DNA from: Halomonas urmiana
Lineage (GTDB): Bacteria > Pseudomonadota > Gammaproteobacteria > Pseudomonadales > Halomonadaceae
Direction: 5' to 3'
DNA length: 64,000 nt
Assembly (NCBI RefSeq): GCF_005780185.1
Contig: NZ_VBUI01000004.1
Coordinates: 124,001 to 188,000, forward strand
A program made the translations under genes and the position numbers. Shown here in pieces: positions 7,534 through 17,993 of this stretch (the stretch's first letter is position 1; the number at the start of each line of letters is the position of its first letter). A model generated the notes under the pieces. It was given only the letters and a program-made list of their open reading frames with translations. It searched no databases and was not told where the DNA came from.

Positions 7534-9207
7534 TCAGTCCTGACCCATCTGCTGCTTGATGAGGTCGCCGATGGTGGTGGCACCGGAGTCGGAGCTCTCT
7601 TCACGCAGCTTCTTGAGGTTCTGACGAGTGTCGTCCTGATCCTTGGCCTTGATGGACAGGGCGATCTGGCGGTTCTTGCGATCGACACCGATGATACGGG
7701 CCTCGACGCTGTCGCCTTCGTTCAGCGCGTTGCGGGCATCCTCGACGCGGTCGGCGCTGATCTCGGACGCCTTGAGCACGGCGACGACATCGGTGGCCAG
7801 CTCGACCTGGGCTTCCTTGGCATCGACCTCGACCACGCGGCCGGTGACGATGGAGCCCTTGTCGTTGACGGCCAGGAACTCGGAGACCGGATCGGTATCG
7901 AGCTGCTTGATGCCCAACGAGATGCGCTCACGCTCCGGATCGATGGAGAGGATGACGGCTTCCGCCTCGTCGCCCTTCTTGAAGGAGCGAACGGCTTCCT
8001 CGCCGGTGTCGGTCCAGGAGATGTCGGACAGATGCACCAGGCCGTCGATACCGCCTTCCAGGCCGATGAAGATACCGAAGTCGGTGATCGACTTGATGGT
8101 ACCGGTAACGCGGTCGCCCTTGTTGTAGCGCGCGTTGAAGTCTTCCCACGGGTTGGTGGTGCACTGCTTGATACCCAGGGAAATACGACGACGTTCCTCG
8201 TCGATGTCCAGCACCATGACGTCCACGTCGTCGCCGACCTGCACGACCTTGGACGGATGGATGTTCTTGTTGGTCCAGTCCATCTCGGACACGTGGACCA
8301 GGCCCTCGACACCCTCTTCCAGCTCGGCGAAGCAGCCGTAGTCGGTGAGGTTGGTGACGGTGGCATGCACCTTGGTGCCTTCCGGGTAACGATCCTTGAT
8401 GTTGACCCACGGATCTTCGCCCAGCTGCTTCAGGCCCAGGGAGACACGGTTGCGCTCGCGATCGAACTTGAGCACCTTGACGCTGATCTCGTCGCCCACG
8501 GCCACGATCTCGCTGGGATGCTTGATGCGCTTCCAGGCCATGTCGGTGATGTGCAGCAGGCCATCGACGCCACCGAGGTCGACGAAGGCGCCGTAGTCGG
8601 TGAGGTTCTTGACGATACCGAGGATCTGCTGACCTTCCTGCAGGGTGGCCAGGAGGGCCTCACGCTCGGCGCTGTTCTCGGCCTCGAGCACGGCGCGACG
8701 CGAAACGACGACGTTGTTGCGCTTCGGGTCGAGCTTGATGACCTTGAAGTCGAGTTCCTTGTTCTCGAGGTGGGTGGTGTCGCGCACGGGGCGAACATCC
8801 ACCAGAGAACCCGGCAGGAAGGCACGGATGGAGTCGACATCGACGGTGAAGCCACCCTTGACCTTGCCGTTGATCACGCCCTTGACGATCTCTTCCTTCT
8901 CGAAGGCGGCTTCCAGCACCTTCCACGCTTCGGCACGCTTGGCCTTCTCGCGGGACAGGCGGGTCTCGCCGAAACCGTCTTCGACGGCTTCCAGGGCGAC
9001 ATGCACCTCGTCACCGACGGCGATGGAGAGCTCGCCGTTCTCGTCGCGGAACTGTGCCGCGGGGATCTGGCCTTCAGATTTCAGGCCGGCATTGACGGTG
9101 ACCCAGTCGCCGTCGATGTCGACGATGGTAGCCTGGACGATGGCGCCCGGCTCCATGTTGATGTCCTGGAGAGACTGTTCAAACAGTTCAGCAAAGCTTT
9201 CGCTCAT
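7534..9207 (-). CDS. rpsA: 30S ribosomal protein S1
   Basis: S1 binds mRNA on the 30S subunit and promotes translation initiation, especially of structured or weak-SD messages. The 557-residue length equals that of E. coli S1. Six successive S1/OB RNA-binding repeats can be read (for example [65 protein letters not shown]). The N-terminal [21 protein letters not shown] is the S2-docking segment. It lies 182 nt downstream of cmk with no terminator visible between them, so it may be expressed from both the upstream run and a local promoter. A strong terminator follows. Confidence 0.97.
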   Translation of the reverse strand: MSESFAELFEQSLQDINMEPGAIVQATIVDIDGDWVTVNAGLKSEGQIPAAQFRDENGELSIAVGDEVHVALEAVEDGFGETRLSREKAKRAEAWKVLEAAFEKEEIVKGVINGKVKGGFTVDVDSIRAFLPGSLVDVRPVRDTTHLENKELDFKVIKLDPKRNNVVVSRRAVLEAENSAEREALLATLQEGQQILGIVKNLTDYGAFVDLGGVDGLLHITDMAWKRIKHPSEIVAVGDEISVKVLKFDRERNRVSLGLKQLGEDPWVNIKDRYPEGTKVHATVTNLTDYGCFAELEEGVEGLVHVSEMDWTNKNIHPSKVVQVGDDVDVMVLDIDEERRRISLGIKQCTTNPWEDFNARYNKGDRVTGTIKSITDFGIFIGLEGGIDGLVHLSDISWTDTGEEAVRSFKKGDEAEAVILSIDPERERISLGIKQLDTDPVSEFLAVNDKGSIVTGRVVEVDAKEAQVELATDVVAVLKASEISADRVEDARNALNEGDSVEARIIGVDRKNRQIALSIKAKDQDDTRQNLKKLREESSDSGATTIGDLIKQQMGQD

Positions 9208-9389
9208 GATGTTCCTACGTGATCAACGTTGAGTACGGCGTTTCCGCCATCTCCGCACCACCAGCGAGTGCGGGCCTTATTTACCAAACCCCCGGGGATG
9301 TTGGCGCTGGTTCGACCTGGCCCGGCTTACGGCACATGGAAGTGCCGGACCACGTCATCACATCTTCCCGGGGACGCCGCAAGGGAGTT

Positions 9390-10079
9390 TCAGGTGGCGG
9401 ATGCCAGACCACGCTCGGTCAGCAGTTCCGTCAGCCGATCCACCACTTCCGGTATCGTCAGGCGCGTGGTGTCAAGCGTGATGGCGTCATCGGCCGGCTT
9501 GAGCGGTGCCACGCTGCGCTGCATGTCGCGTGCATCGCGCGCCTGAATCTCCTTCAAAAGACTCGATAGACTAGCATCGACCCCCGCTTCCTGCAACTGA
9601 CGCTGACGGCGGTGGGCCCGCTCCTCGGCGCTCGCGGTGAGAAATATCTTCAGGGGTGCCTCGGTGAACACCACGGTGCCCATGTCCCGCCCGTCGGCAA
9701 CCAGCCCGGGGGGCTTGAGAAAGTCGTGCTGACGCTGCAGCAGGGCCTGGCGAACCGCCGGCAGGGCCGCGACCCGGGAGGCCGCATCGCCCACCTGCTC
9801 GGTACGGATGGTCGAGGTGGCATCCTCGCCCTCCAGCAGCACGCGGGTCGACGCCGCCTCGGCGACAAAGACCACGTCGAGGCCCAGGGCGACCTCGGCG
9901 AGCCGCGCCTCGTCGTCCAGCGGGACCTCGTGCTTGACGGCGGCCAGGGCAGTCAGGCGGTAGAGCGCCCCGCTGTCCAGCAGATGCCAGCCCAGGCGCT
10001 CGGCGACCAGGCGACTGATGGTGCCCTTGCCCGCCCCGCCGGGGCCATCGATGGTGAGTACCGGTGCCGCACCGCTCAT
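9390..10079 (-). CDS. cmk: Cytidylate kinase
   Basis: Cmk phosphorylates CMP and dCMP to the diphosphates. The 229-residue NMP kinase has the P-loop [17 protein letters not shown] at the N-terminus. The CMP-binding insert region follows, then [10 protein letters not shown] and the lid segment around RAHRRQRQL. Length matches bacterial Cmk. Its first codons overlap the end of tyrA-aroA by 4 nt (ATGA), indicating translational coupling. It belongs to the known gyrA-serC-pheA-tyrA/aroA-cmk-rpsA supraoperon order. Confidence 0.96.
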   Translation of the reverse strand: MSGAAPVLTIDGPGGAGKGTISRLVAERLGWHLLDSGALYRLTALAAVKHEVPLDDEARLAEVALGLDVVFVAEAASTRVLLEGEDATSTIRTEQVGDAASRVAALPAVRQALLQRQHDFLKPPGLVADGRDMGTVVFTEAPLKIFLTASAEERAHRRQRQLQEAGVDASLSSLLKEIQARDARDMQRSVAPLKPADDAITLDTTRLTIPEVVDRLTELLTERGLASAT

Positions 10080-12346
10080 GCTGCCTCCTGCTCCTCGAGG
10101 GCCAGCCCGACGCGCCGCGCCAGGTCGATGAAGCCGGGGAAGGAGGTGGCGACGTTGGCGCAGTCGTCGATGTCGACCGGCTCCCCGGCACGCAGCGCCG
10201 CGATGGCAAACGACATCGCGATGCGGTGATCACCCAGGCTGTCGATGTGCCCGCCGCCGTAATTGGCCCCTTCCGCCCGGCCGCCGCCGACGATGTCGAT
10301 GCCGTCCTCGAGCAGGGCATGCTCGACGCCGATGGTCGCCAGGCCATCGGCCATGGCCTTCAGGCGGTCGGACTCCTTGACGCGCAGCTCCTCGGCCCCG
10401 CGCAAGCGGGTCGTGCCCGCGGCGTTGGCGGCGGCGATGAACAGCGCCGGGAATTCGTCGATGGCGAGCGGCACCTGGTCCAGGGGAATGTCGATGCCCT
10501 GAAGCGGCGCATAGCGTATGTGCAAATCGGCGACCGGCTCGCCGCCCACCTCATGCTCGTTCTCGAGGCGCAGATCGGCGCCCATCAGCCGCAGGATATT
10601 GATCACGCCGATGCGGGTCGGATTGATGCCGACGTGCTCGAGCACGAGGTCCGAGCCCGGCGTAATCGCCGCCGCGACCAGGAAGAAGGTCGCCGACGAG
10701 ATGTCCGAGGGCACGTCGATGGGCGCGGCGCTGAGCGTGCCGCCGCCCTCGAGCCAGCAGGTGTCGCCCTCGCGATGCACCGCGTAGCCGAAGCCGGCCA
10801 GCATCCGCTCGGTGTGGTCGCGGGTCGGCGCCGGCTCGCGCACCCGGGTCTCGCCCTCGGCGTAGAGCCCGGCGAGCAGCAGGCACGACTTCACCTGGGC
10901 GCTGGCCATGGGCATGTCATAGGTGATGCCCGTGAGCGACTCGCCGCCGTGAATGTGCAGCGGCGGACGGCCGCCCTCGGCGGTATCGATCCGGGCTCCC
11001 ATCAGGCGCAGCGGATCAGCCACGCGCCCCATGGGGCGCTTGGTCAACGAGGCGTCGCCGGTAAGCTCGGTATCGAAGGCCTGACCGGCCAGCAGCCCCG
11101 CGAACAGGCGCATGGCGGTACCGGCGTTACCCACGTAGAGCGGGCCGGAGGGCGCTTTGAGGCCGTGCATACCGACGCCGTGCACGGTCACGCGCCCTTG
11201 GTGGGGCCCCTCGATGGCCACGCCCATCTCGCGAAAGGCCTGCAGCGTGGCCAGGCTGTCCTCGCCCTCGAGGAAACCCTTGACCTCGGTGACCCCCTCG
11301 GCCAGCGCCCCGAGCATGATGGCGCGATGGGAGATCGACTTGTCGCCGGGCACGCGGATCCGCCCGGTGACCTTGCCGCCGGGACTGGCCCGGAAGCGCA
11401 GTTTACCGTGTTGTTGCATCTGATACTCCGCCTGATAACTGGTCTGGTTGAGCAAGGATTCGAAATAGTGCCGGGCATGACTGGCGCGATCGAAGGTCGC
11501 CAGCATGGCGTCGCCGTCGCCGCTCTCCACGGCGCAACGCAGGCGCGCCACCCCGGCCTCGAAGTCGTCCAGGGAAGCGAGCACCGCGTCGCGATTGGCG
11601 ATGAAGATGTCCCGCCACATCACCGGATCGCTGCCAGCGATGCGGGTGAAGTCGCGAAAGCCGCCGGCCGCATAGCGGAAGATCTCCAGCCGCTCGTCCT
11701 GGCGGGCCAGGGTATCGACCAGCGAGAAGGCCAGCAGGTGCGGCAGGTGGCTGGTGCGGGCCAGCACCTGGTCGTGGCGCTCCACGGCCATCTCCAGCAC
11801 CTCGGCCTGGCAGCACGCCCAGAGCCGCCGCACCCGGGCCGTGGCCACCGGGTCGGTATCGGGCTCGGGGGTGAGGATCACCCTATGGCGAGCATAGAGG
11901 GCGGGGTCGGCGGCGGCCACGCCGCTCTTCTCGGAACCGGCGATGGGGTGGCCCAGCACCAGGTTGGCCGGCATCCGGCCGAAGGCGTCGATGGCCGAGC
12001 GGCGAATCGCCGCCTTGGCGCTGCCCACATCGGTGACGACGACATCGGGCGCGGCCCGCTCCAGGCAGCCGGCGAGCTCGCGCATCACACCGCCCATGGC
12101 CATCACGGGCACCGCCAGCACGACCAGCGACACCCCCTCGACGAGCGACTCGAGACGGGTCTCCCCGCGATCGATCAGGCCCATCTCGACGCCGCGCGCG
12201 ATCTCCCCGGCGTCGGGATCGCAGGCCAGGAGTTCGCCCTGCCCATCGGCCCCGTAACCGGCCGCACGCAGGGCGGCGGCCAGCGAGCCCCCGATCAGGC
12301 CGAGCCCGACGATCAGGATCCGCGCTTCGCGCACCTCCACCGCCAT
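10076..12346 (-). CDS. Bifunctional prephenate dehydrogenase / EPSP synthase (TyrA-AroA fusion)
   Basis: One 756-residue chain carries two aromatic-pathway enzymes. Residues 1-300 are prephenate dehydrogenase (tyrosine branch). Its Rossmann motif is [17 protein letters not shown] near residue 10, and it has the catalytic-His segment [13 protein letters not shown]. Residues from about 310 are 5-enolpyruvylshikimate-3-phosphate synthase, with [43 protein letters not shown] and [16 protein letters not shown]. The same fusion is known in Pseudomonas. The open frame extends upstream inside pheA; the ATG at 12346 gives the right N-terminus and lies 2 nt after the pheA stop codon. A Met at the domain junction (residue 310) might allow separate AroA synthesis, but no clear ribosome-binding site is seen there. 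Confidence 0.95.
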   Translation of the reverse strand: MAVEVREARILIVGLGLIGGSLAAALRAAGYGADGQGELLACDPDAGEIARGVEMGLIDRGETRLESLVEGVSLVVLAVPVMAMGGVMRELAGCLERAAPDVVVTDVGSAKAAIRRSAIDAFGRMPANLVLGHPIAGSEKSGVAAADPALYARHRVILTPEPDTDPVATARVRRLWACCQAEVLEMAVERHDQVLARTSHLPHLLAFSLVDTLARQDERLEIFRYAAGGFRDFTRIAGSDPVMWRDIFIANRDAVLASLDDFEAGVARLRCAVESGDGDAMLATFDRASHARHYFESLLNQTSYQAEYQMQQHGKLRFRASPGGKVTGRIRVPGDKSISHRAIMLGALAEGVTEVKGFLEGEDSLATLQAFREMGVAIEGPHQGRVTVHGVGMHGLKAPSGPLYVGNAGTAMRLFAGLLAGQAFDTELTGDASLTKRPMGRVADPLRLMGARIDTAEGGRPPLHIHGGESLTGITYDMPMASAQVKSCLLLAGLYAEGETRVREPAPTRDHTERMLAGFGYAVHREGDTCWLEGGGTLSAAPIDVPSDISSATFFLVAAAITPGSDLVLEHVGINPTRIGVINILRLMGADLRLENEHEVGGEPVADLHIRYAPLQGIDIPLDQVPLAIDEFPALFIAAANAAGTTRLRGAEELRVKESDRLKAMADGLATIGVEHALLEDGIDIVGGGRAEGANYGGGHIDSLGDHRIAMSFAIAALRAGEPVDIDDCANVATSFPGFIDLARRVGLALEEQEAA

Positions 12347-12348
12347 GC

Positions 12349-13440
12349 CTAGAGCACGCCGACCGGGTAGGAACCCAGCACCTTCACTTCGGCGGCCCGC
12401 AGCTTGACCTCTTCCAGCATGGCCGCGACCTGGGGCTCCTCGCGGTGCCCCTTGAAGTCGATGAAGAACACGTAGTTCCACACGCCGCTGCGCGACGGGC
12501 GCGTCTCGAGACGCGTCATGTCGATATGGTGGCGATGGAAGGGCTCGAGCAGGTCGTGCAGCGCGCCGGGCTGGTTGCGCATCGCCACCACCAGCGAGGT
12601 CTTGTCCTCGCCGGAGATCGGCACGTCCTGGTTGCCGATGATCAGGAAGCGCGTGGAGTTGTCCGGACGATCCTCGATCTTCTCGGCCAGCTTGGCGAGG
12701 CCATAGAGCTTGGCCGCCATGTCGCCGGCGATGGCCGCGCTGTGCCACTCGGTCTTGACCAGGCGCGCCGCCTCGGCATTGGAGGAGACCGGCACCCGCT
12801 CAGCGTGGGGGAAGTGGGCGTCAAGCCACTTGCGGCACTGGGCGAAGGACTGGGGATGGGAGTAGATCCGCGACACCTTGTCCCGGCGCGTGGTCTCACC
12901 CACCAGCAGGTGATGATGGATGCGCAGCACCACCTCGCCGCAGATGCGCAGCGATGAATCCATGAAGGAGTCGAGGGTGTGGTTGATCACGCCCTCGGTG
13001 GAGTTCTCCACCGGCACCACGCCGTAGTTGACGGCGCCGGCCTCCACCTCGCGGAACACCTCGTCGATGGCGGCCATCGGCAGGCTGATGGCGCTCTCGC
13101 CGAAGTGCTTGAGCGAGGCCTGCTGGGTGAAGGTGCCCTCCGGCCCCAGGTAGGCAACCTTGACCGGCCGCTCGAGGGCGAGGCAGGCCGACATGATCTC
13201 GCGGAACAGCCGCGCCATCTCCTCGCTGTCCAGCGGGCCGCGGTTGAGCTCCATGACGCGACGCAACACCTGGGCCTCGCGCTCGGGGCGGTAGAAGACG
13301 CCGCCGGGCTCGTGTTCGGCCTTGATCTCGGCGACCTGCTGAGCACAGGCGGCGCGCTCGCTGATCAGGCGCAGGATGTCGTTGTCGAGGGCGTCGATGC
13401 GCTGGCGGAGCGCCTCGAGACTGACGGAAGGCTCGGTCAT
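12349..13440 (-). CDS. pheA: Bifunctional chorismate mutase / prephenate dehydratase (P-protein)
   Basis: PheA converts chorismate to prephenate and then to phenylpyruvate. Of 363 residues, about 1-90 form the AroQ-type mutase helices (LEALRQRIDALDNDILRLISERA). About 95-270 form the dehydratase, with KVAYLGPEGTFTQQAS and the catalytic TRF in NSTRFLIIG. The rest is an ACT domain (GALHDLLEPFHRHHIDMTRLETRPSR) that binds phenylalanine for feedback control. I chose the ATG at 13440 rather than the upstream in-frame codon because it yields MTEPSVSLEALRQR and lies 4 nt after the serC stop codon with an AGGGG region before it. In Pseudomonas an aminotransferase gene lies between pheA and tyrA; here it is absent. 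Confidence 0.96.
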   Translation of the reverse strand: MTEPSVSLEALRQRIDALDNDILRLISERAACAQQVAEIKAEHEPGGVFYRPEREAQVLRRVMELNRGPLDSEEMARLFREIMSACLALERPVKVAYLGPEGTFTQQASLKHFGESAISLPMAAIDEVFREVEAGAVNYGVVPVENSTEGVINHTLDSFMDSSLRICGEVVLRIHHHLLVGETTRRDKVSRIYSHPQSFAQCRKWLDAHFPHAERVPVSSNAEAARLVKTEWHSAAIAGDMAAKLYGLAKLAEKIEDRPDNSTRFLIIGNQDVPISGEDKTSLVVAMRNQPGALHDLLEPFHRHHIDMTRLETRPSRSGVWNYVFFIDFKGHREEPQVAAMLEEVKLRAAEVKVLGSYPVGVL

Positions 13441-13444
13441 GGAG

Positions 13445-14563
13445 TTATCCCCTGCGTTTCTCGAAATCGGCCATGAAGGCAATCAGCGCGTCGACGGCGG
13501 CCTCGGGCACGGCATTGTAGAGACTCGCCCGCATGCCGCCGACGCTGCGATGTCCCTTGAGGTTCAAGAGCCCCGCCGCCTCGGCCTCGGCCAGGAAGGC
13601 CGCATCGAGGCTTGCGTCGGCCAGCACGAAGGGCACGTTCATCCGCGAGCGACTGCCAAGCGTGATCGGGTTGGCGTAGAGCCCGCTTTCGTCGATGGCG
13701 GCATACAGCTTGGCGGCCTTGCGCGCATTGAGGGCATCCATGGCAGCCAGCCCGCCGATATCGCTCTTCAGCCAGTCGAAGACCAGCCCGGCCAGGTACC
13801 AGCTGTAGGTCGCCGGGGTGTTGACCATCGAGCCCGCCTCGCTGAGCGTCTTGTAGCCGAAGAGTGACGGCATGTCGCCACGGGCCTGGTCCAGCAGGTC
13901 GTCACGCACGATCACCACCACCAGGCCGGCGGGCCCGATGTTCTTCTGGGCGCCGGCGTAGATCACGCCGAACCGGGAGACATCGAGCGGCCCCGAGAGG
14001 ATGCTCGAGGACATGTCGCAGACCAGCGGCACCTCGGTGCCGTCAGGGCGGCGCGGCCCTCCCTCTTTACTGCCGGGAATATAGTCAAACTCGAGACCGC
14101 CGATGGTCTCGTTGGCCGTGTAGTGCAGGTAGGCCGCGTCGTCGGAGAGCACGACCTCCTCCTGGCGCGGCACCGCGCTGTGGCCGTTGCCTTCGCTGCT
14201 GGCGGCGACATGCACGTCACCGACCAGGTGGCGCGCCTCGGCGATGGCCTTCTTGCTCCAGATGCCGGTATTCAGGAAGTTGGGACGGCCGCCTTGCCCC
14301 AGCAGGTTGTAGGGCACCGCGGAGAACTGCAGGCTGGCGCCCCCCTGGGTGAACAGCACCCGGTAGTTATCCGGGATGGCCAGCAGCTCACGCAGGTCGG
14401 CCTCGGCCTGCTCGGCGATGGCCACGAACTCCGGCGAACGGTGGCTCATCTCCATCACCGAGAGGCCGCGTCCCTGGTAATCCAGCATCTCGTCGCGGGC
14501 GCGCTCCAGCACGGCGGCCGGCAGGGCCGCCGGGCCGGCGCAGAAGTTGTAGTGACGTGTCAT
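13445..14563 (-). CDS. serC: Phosphoserine aminotransferase
   Basis: SerC is a PLP enzyme that makes 3-phosphoserine for serine synthesis and 4-phosphohydroxythreonine for vitamin B6. The 372-residue protein starts with the hallmark MTRHYNFCAGPAALP and has GRGLSVMEMSHRSPEF. The PLP lysine is in IYAGAQKNIGPAGLVVVIVR. A segment near residues 165-172 (GSKEGGPRRPDG) looks slightly expanded compared with E. coli SerC. It follows gyrA by 15 nt and precedes pheA by 4 nt, so all three are probably in one transcript. Confidence 0.96.
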   Translation of the reverse strand: MTRHYNFCAGPAALPAAVLERARDEMLDYQGRGLSVMEMSHRSPEFVAIAEQAEADLRELLAIPDNYRVLFTQGGASLQFSAVPYNLLGQGGRPNFLNTGIWSKKAIAEARHLVGDVHVAASSEGNGHSAVPRQEEVVLSDDAAYLHYTANETIGGLEFDYIPGSKEGGPRRPDGTEVPLVCDMSSSILSGPLDVSRFGVIYAGAQKNIGPAGLVVVIVRDDLLDQARGDMPSLFGYKTLSEAGSMVNTPATYSWYLAGLVFDWLKSDIGGLAAMDALNARKAAKLYAAIDESGLYANPITLGSRSRMNVPFVLADASLDAAFLAEAEAAGLLNLKGHRSVGGMRASLYNAVPEAAVDALIAFMADFEKRRG

Positions 14564-14578
14564 CAGCGTTGTGTGTCC

Positions 14579-17290
14579 TTATTCCTCGCCGGTCTCGCCG
14601 CCGGCATCCGCATCACCGGTCGAGGGCGCGTCGTCGCCCGTCGACGCGGCGTCTTCCTCGACCACTGGCTCCACCGTCTCCTCGGGCTCGTCGACCCGCA
14701 CGGTCTTGACCAGCTTCTCGTCGTTGCCCAGGCGGATCAGCATCACACCCTGGGTGTTGCGCGAGGTGGTGGAGACCTCCTCGACGCGAGTCCGCACCAG
14801 GGTGCCGCGGTCGGTGATCAACATCATCTCGTCCGCGGAGTAGACCTGCATGGCCGCCACCAGGGCGCCATTGCGCTCGCTGGTCTGCATGGCGATCACG
14901 CCTTGACCGCCGCGGCCGCGCAGCGGGAACTCCTCGAGGCGGGTGCGCTTGCCGTAGCCGTTCTCGCTGGCGGTGAGGATGTAGATCTGGCCGCCGTTGC
15001 CGGTCTCGACGGCAACGCCCTCCTCCGCCTCGGCCTCGACATCGGCCTCGGCGTCGATCTGCTGGCTCTGCGGGATGATCAGGCTGATCACCTCGGCATT
15101 CTCGAGCAGGCGCATGCCGCGCACGCCGCGGGCGGTGCGGCCCATGGCACGCACGTTGGCCTCCTCGAAGCGGATCGCCTTGCCGTTGGAGGAGAGCAGC
15201 ATCACGTGATCGGAGCCCGAGGTGATGGCGGCGCCAACCAGGCGGTCATCCTCGTCGAGGTCGATGGCGATCAGGCCCACGCTGCGCGGACGCGAGAACT
15301 GCTCGAGGCTGGTGCGCTTGACCGTGCCCTTGGCGGTGGCGAAGAAGATGTAGCTCTGTGGGTCGTAGTCGCGCACCGGCAGGATGGCGTTGATCGCCTC
15401 GCTCTCGTCCAGCGGCAGCAGGTTGACCAACGGCTTGCCCCGCGAACCGCGGCTGGCGACGGGCATCTCGTAGACCTTGAGCCAATAGACCTTGCCGCGA
15501 TTGGAGAACAGCAGCACGGTGTCGTGGGTCGAGGCCACCAGCAGGTGCTCGATGACGTCCTCGTCCTTCATGGCCGTGGCCGACTTGCCGCGTCCGCCGC
15601 GGCGCTGGGCCTGGTAGTCGGAGAGCGGCTGGGTCTTGGCATAGCCGGTACGGGACACGGTGACCACCATGTCCTCCTCGGCGATCAGGTCCTCGAGGCG
15701 CAGATCGAGGTGGCTGGCCTGGATCTCGGTCTTGCGCGGGTTGCCGAACTGGTCGCGCACGGCGATCAGCTCCTCGCGGATCACCTCGAGCAGCCGTTCG
15801 GCAGAGGCCAGGATGGCGGTGAGCTCGGCGATCTTCTCGAGGATCGCGAGGTACTCATCGAGGAGTTTCTCGGTCTCCAGCCCGGTCAGGCGGTGCAGGC
15901 GCAGCTCGAGGATCGCCTGGGCCTGGGCCGGCGACAGGCGGTAGTCGGTGGCGGTCTGGCTGAGGCCGAAGCCCTCTTCCAGGTCCTCGGGCTTGCATGA
16001 GGTGGCCCCGGCCCGCTCGAGCATGTCGGTGACCTGCCCCGGCTGCCAGGAGGCGGCCAGCAGCTTCTCCTTGGCCTCGGAGGCGTTCGGCGAGGACTTG
16101 ATCAGCTCGATCACCTCGTCGATGTTGGAGATGGCGACCGCCAGGCCCTCGAGGATGTGGCCACGCTCGCGAGCCTTCTTCAGCTCGAACAGGGTACGCC
16201 GGGTGACCACTTCGCGGCGGTGACGAATGAAGGCCTCGAGGATCTCCTTGAGGTTCATGATCTTCGGCTGGCCGTCCTCGATGGCGACCATGTTGATGCC
16301 GAAGACGGTCTGCAGCTGGGTCTGGGCGAAGAGATTGTTGACCACCACCTCGCCGGACTCACCGCGCTTGACCTCTATCACCACCCGCAGGCCGTCCTTG
16401 TCGGACTCGTCGCGCAGCTCGGCGATGCCCTCGATCTTCTTGTCCTTCACGAGCTCGGCGATCTTCTCGATCAGCCGCGCCTTGTTCACCTGGTAGGGCA
16501 GCTCGCTGACGATGATGTGGTCGCGACCGGTCTTGTCGTCATGCTCGATGGTGTGACAGGCGCGCACGTAGATCCGCCCGCGGCCGCTGCGATAGGCCTC
16601 GAGGATGCCGGCACGGCCGTTGATGATGCCGCCGGTGGGGAAGTCCGGGCCGGGGACATGCTCGATCAGGTCGTCGACGCTCAGGGTGTAGTCGTCGATC
16701 AGCACCAGGCAGGCGTTGATAATCTCGCCCATGTTGTGGGGCGGGATGTTGGTCGCCATGCCCACCGCGATGCCCGACGAGCCGTTGATCAGCAGGTTGG
16801 GCACCTTGGTCGGCAGCACATCGGGGATACGCTCGGTGCCGTCGTAGTTGTCGACCCAGTCGACGGTATCCTTCTCGAGGTCGGCCAAGAGCTCGTGGGA
16901 GAGCCTGGCCATGCGCACTTCGGTGTAACGCATGGCGGCGGCGCTATCGCCGTCGATGGAGCCGAAGTTGCCCTGACCATCGACCAGCACGTGGCGCATC
17001 GAGAAGTCCTGGGCCATGCGCACGATGGTGTCGTAGACGGCACTGTCCCCGTGGGGATGGTACTTACCGATGACATCGCCCACCACACGGGCGGACTTCT
17101 TGTACGGCTTGTTCCAGTCGTTGCCGAGCTCGTGCATGGCGAACAGCACGCGCCGATGCACCGGCTTCAAGCCATCGCGCACGTCGGGCAGCGCACGGCC
17201 GATGATCACGCTCATCGCGTAATCGAGGTACGACTGCTTGAGCTCGTCCTCGATGTTGACTGGCAGAATCTCTCTGGCGATGTCACCCAT
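14579..17290 (-). CDS. gyrA: DNA gyrase subunit A
   Basis: GyrA is the cleavage-religation subunit of gyrase. The 903-residue protein starts [12 protein letters not shown] and carries the quinolone-resistance region [17 protein letters not shown] with the wild-type Ser and Asp. The catalytic tyrosine is in [10 protein letters not shown], and the GyrA box QRRGGRG lies in the C-terminal wrapping domain. The tail is acidic ([17 protein letters not shown]...), as in related bacteria. The ATG at 17290 is preferred over the in-frame codon 14 positions upstream because it gives the family N-terminus. It begins the aromatic/serC gene run. A TATGAT that could serve as its -10 lies at 17367-17372 on the minus strand, without a good -35. 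Confidence 0.97.
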   Translation of the reverse strand: MGDIAREILPVNIEDELKQSYLDYAMSVIIGRALPDVRDGLKPVHRRVLFAMHELGNDWNKPYKKSARVVGDVIGKYHPHGDSAVYDTIVRMAQDFSMRHVLVDGQGNFGSIDGDSAAAMRYTEVRMARLSHELLADLEKDTVDWVDNYDGTERIPDVLPTKVPNLLINGSSGIAVGMATNIPPHNMGEIINACLVLIDDYTLSVDDLIEHVPGPDFPTGGIINGRAGILEAYRSGRGRIYVRACHTIEHDDKTGRDHIIVSELPYQVNKARLIEKIAELVKDKKIEGIAELRDESDKDGLRVVIEVKRGESGEVVVNNLFAQTQLQTVFGINMVAIEDGQPKIMNLKEILEAFIRHRREVVTRRTLFELKKARERGHILEGLAVAISNIDEVIELIKSSPNASEAKEKLLAASWQPGQVTDMLERAGATSCKPEDLEEGFGLSQTATDYRLSPAQAQAILELRLHRLTGLETEKLLDEYLAILEKIAELTAILASAERLLEVIREELIAVRDQFGNPRKTEIQASHLDLRLEDLIAEEDMVVTVSRTGYAKTQPLSDYQAQRRGGRGKSATAMKDEDVIEHLLVASTHDTVLLFSNRGKVYWLKVYEMPVASRGSRGKPLVNLLPLDESEAINAILPVRDYDPQSYIFFATAKGTVKRTSLEQFSRPRSVGLIAIDLDEDDRLVGAAITSGSDHVMLLSSNGKAIRFEEANVRAMGRTARGVRGMRLLENAEVISLIIPQSQQIDAEADVEAEAEEGVAVETGNGGQIYILTASENGYGKRTRLEEFPLRGRGGQGVIAMQTSERNGALVAAMQVYSADEMMLITDRGTLVRTRVEEVSTTSRNTQGVMLIRLGNDEKLVKTVRVDEPEETVEPVVEEDAASTGDDAPSTGDADAGGETGEE

Positions 17291-17396
17291 GGGTCGTCGA
17301 ATCCTTTGCACTGCAACAGGTTGGCGCGTCACGTGGCCGTGACATGGCGCGCAATAACAGCCTTACATCATACCATCCCGGATGCTGATAAGGGAG

Positions 17397-17816
17397 CTAG
17401 GCAAGCACCAGCTGCGCCATGGCCTCACGGATCTCACCATCGATCGTCACCGCCCTGCCGGTCGCCACATCGACCAGCACGAAGGTGATGTCGGCACTGG
17501 CCACCGTCTTACCATCGGCCGCGCGCCGGATCTCCTGATGAATGCGGGCACGGCGCGAGCCGATCTCGGAGAGCCGGGTCAGTACCTCCAGGTCGTCACC
17601 GGCCACCGCCGCTCGCCGGTAGTCGATGTTGAGATTGGCCGCGACGAAGGCCAGATCCCCGCGGGACAGGAAGGTCGCCAGGCGAGGCCGCTCATCGAAG
17701 TAGGCCCAGCGCCCCTCCTCCAGGAACTCCAGATAGCGCGCATTGTTGACGTGGCCATAGCCATCCAGGTGATAGCCCCTGACGCGCAGGGTGGTACGGG
17801 AGAGGCGAGAATCCAT
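17397..17816 (-). CDS. Hot-dog fold acyl-CoA thioesterase
   Basis: This 139-residue 4HBT/YbgC-FadM-like thioesterase would hydrolyse acyl-CoA esters in the cytoplasm. The hallmark region is RVRGYHLDGYGHVNNARYLEFLEEGRWAYF, where the Asp/Tyr-Gly-His-Val-Asn-Asn segment forms the active-site helix. Ser/Thr-rich strands follow. The frame is open 22 codons further upstream, but the ATG at 17816 gives a clean family N-terminus (MDSRLSRTTLRVRG). A perfect palindrome of the fatty-acid regulator PsrA type lies 69-92 nt upstream of this start, consistent with a role in acyl-CoA metabolism. Chain-length specificity is unknown. Confidence 0.85.
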   Translation of the reverse strand: MDSRLSRTTLRVRGYHLDGYGHVNNARYLEFLEEGRWAYFDERPRLATFLSRGDLAFVAANLNIDYRRAAVAGDDLEVLTRLSEIGSRRARIHQEIRRAADGKTVASADITFVLVDVATGRAVTIDGEIREAMAQLVLA

Positions 17817-17884
17817 GCAGACGGCTCCTGGGCTGGAAAGGTGAACGGCGAGCAAGGCATCGATTCTAGCCAGCCGAGGCATCG

Positions 17885-17908
17885 ACGTTCAAACCACCGT
17901 TTGAACGT
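17885..17908. promoter_or_regulatory. Perfect palindrome, candidate PsrA-type operator
   Basis: ACGTTCAAAC (17885-17894) and GTTTGAACGT (17899-17908) form a perfect 10-bp inverted repeat around CACC. The core CAAAC-N4-GTTTG matches the published Pseudomonas PsrA motif (G/C)AAAC-N2-4-GTTT(G/C). It lies between the divergent thioesterase and rdgC genes, 69-92 nt upstream of the first and 86-109 nt upstream of the second. Confidence 0.6.
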
Positions 17909-17993
17909 GGCGTATCGGCGATGGCCTCGAGTACTGGCACCCACGCCGCCCTTTGGCCATAATGTGCCCCCCTTTTCTCCCGGGAAATGCGCC

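Noticed and set aside
8032..9222. A 396-codon plus-strand frame over rpsA
   Set aside because: It is antisense shadow of the repetitive S1 domains. Its apparent periodicity comes from those repeats.
10064..12352. A 762-codon plus-strand frame over tyrA-aroA
   Set aside because: It is antisense shadow with His/Gly/Ala-rich translation and no motif. The minus-strand fusion enzyme is unmistakable.
14123..16000. A 625-codon plus-strand frame over gyrA
   Set aside because: It is antisense shadow of gyrA and serC with no ribosome-binding site and no recognisable family.
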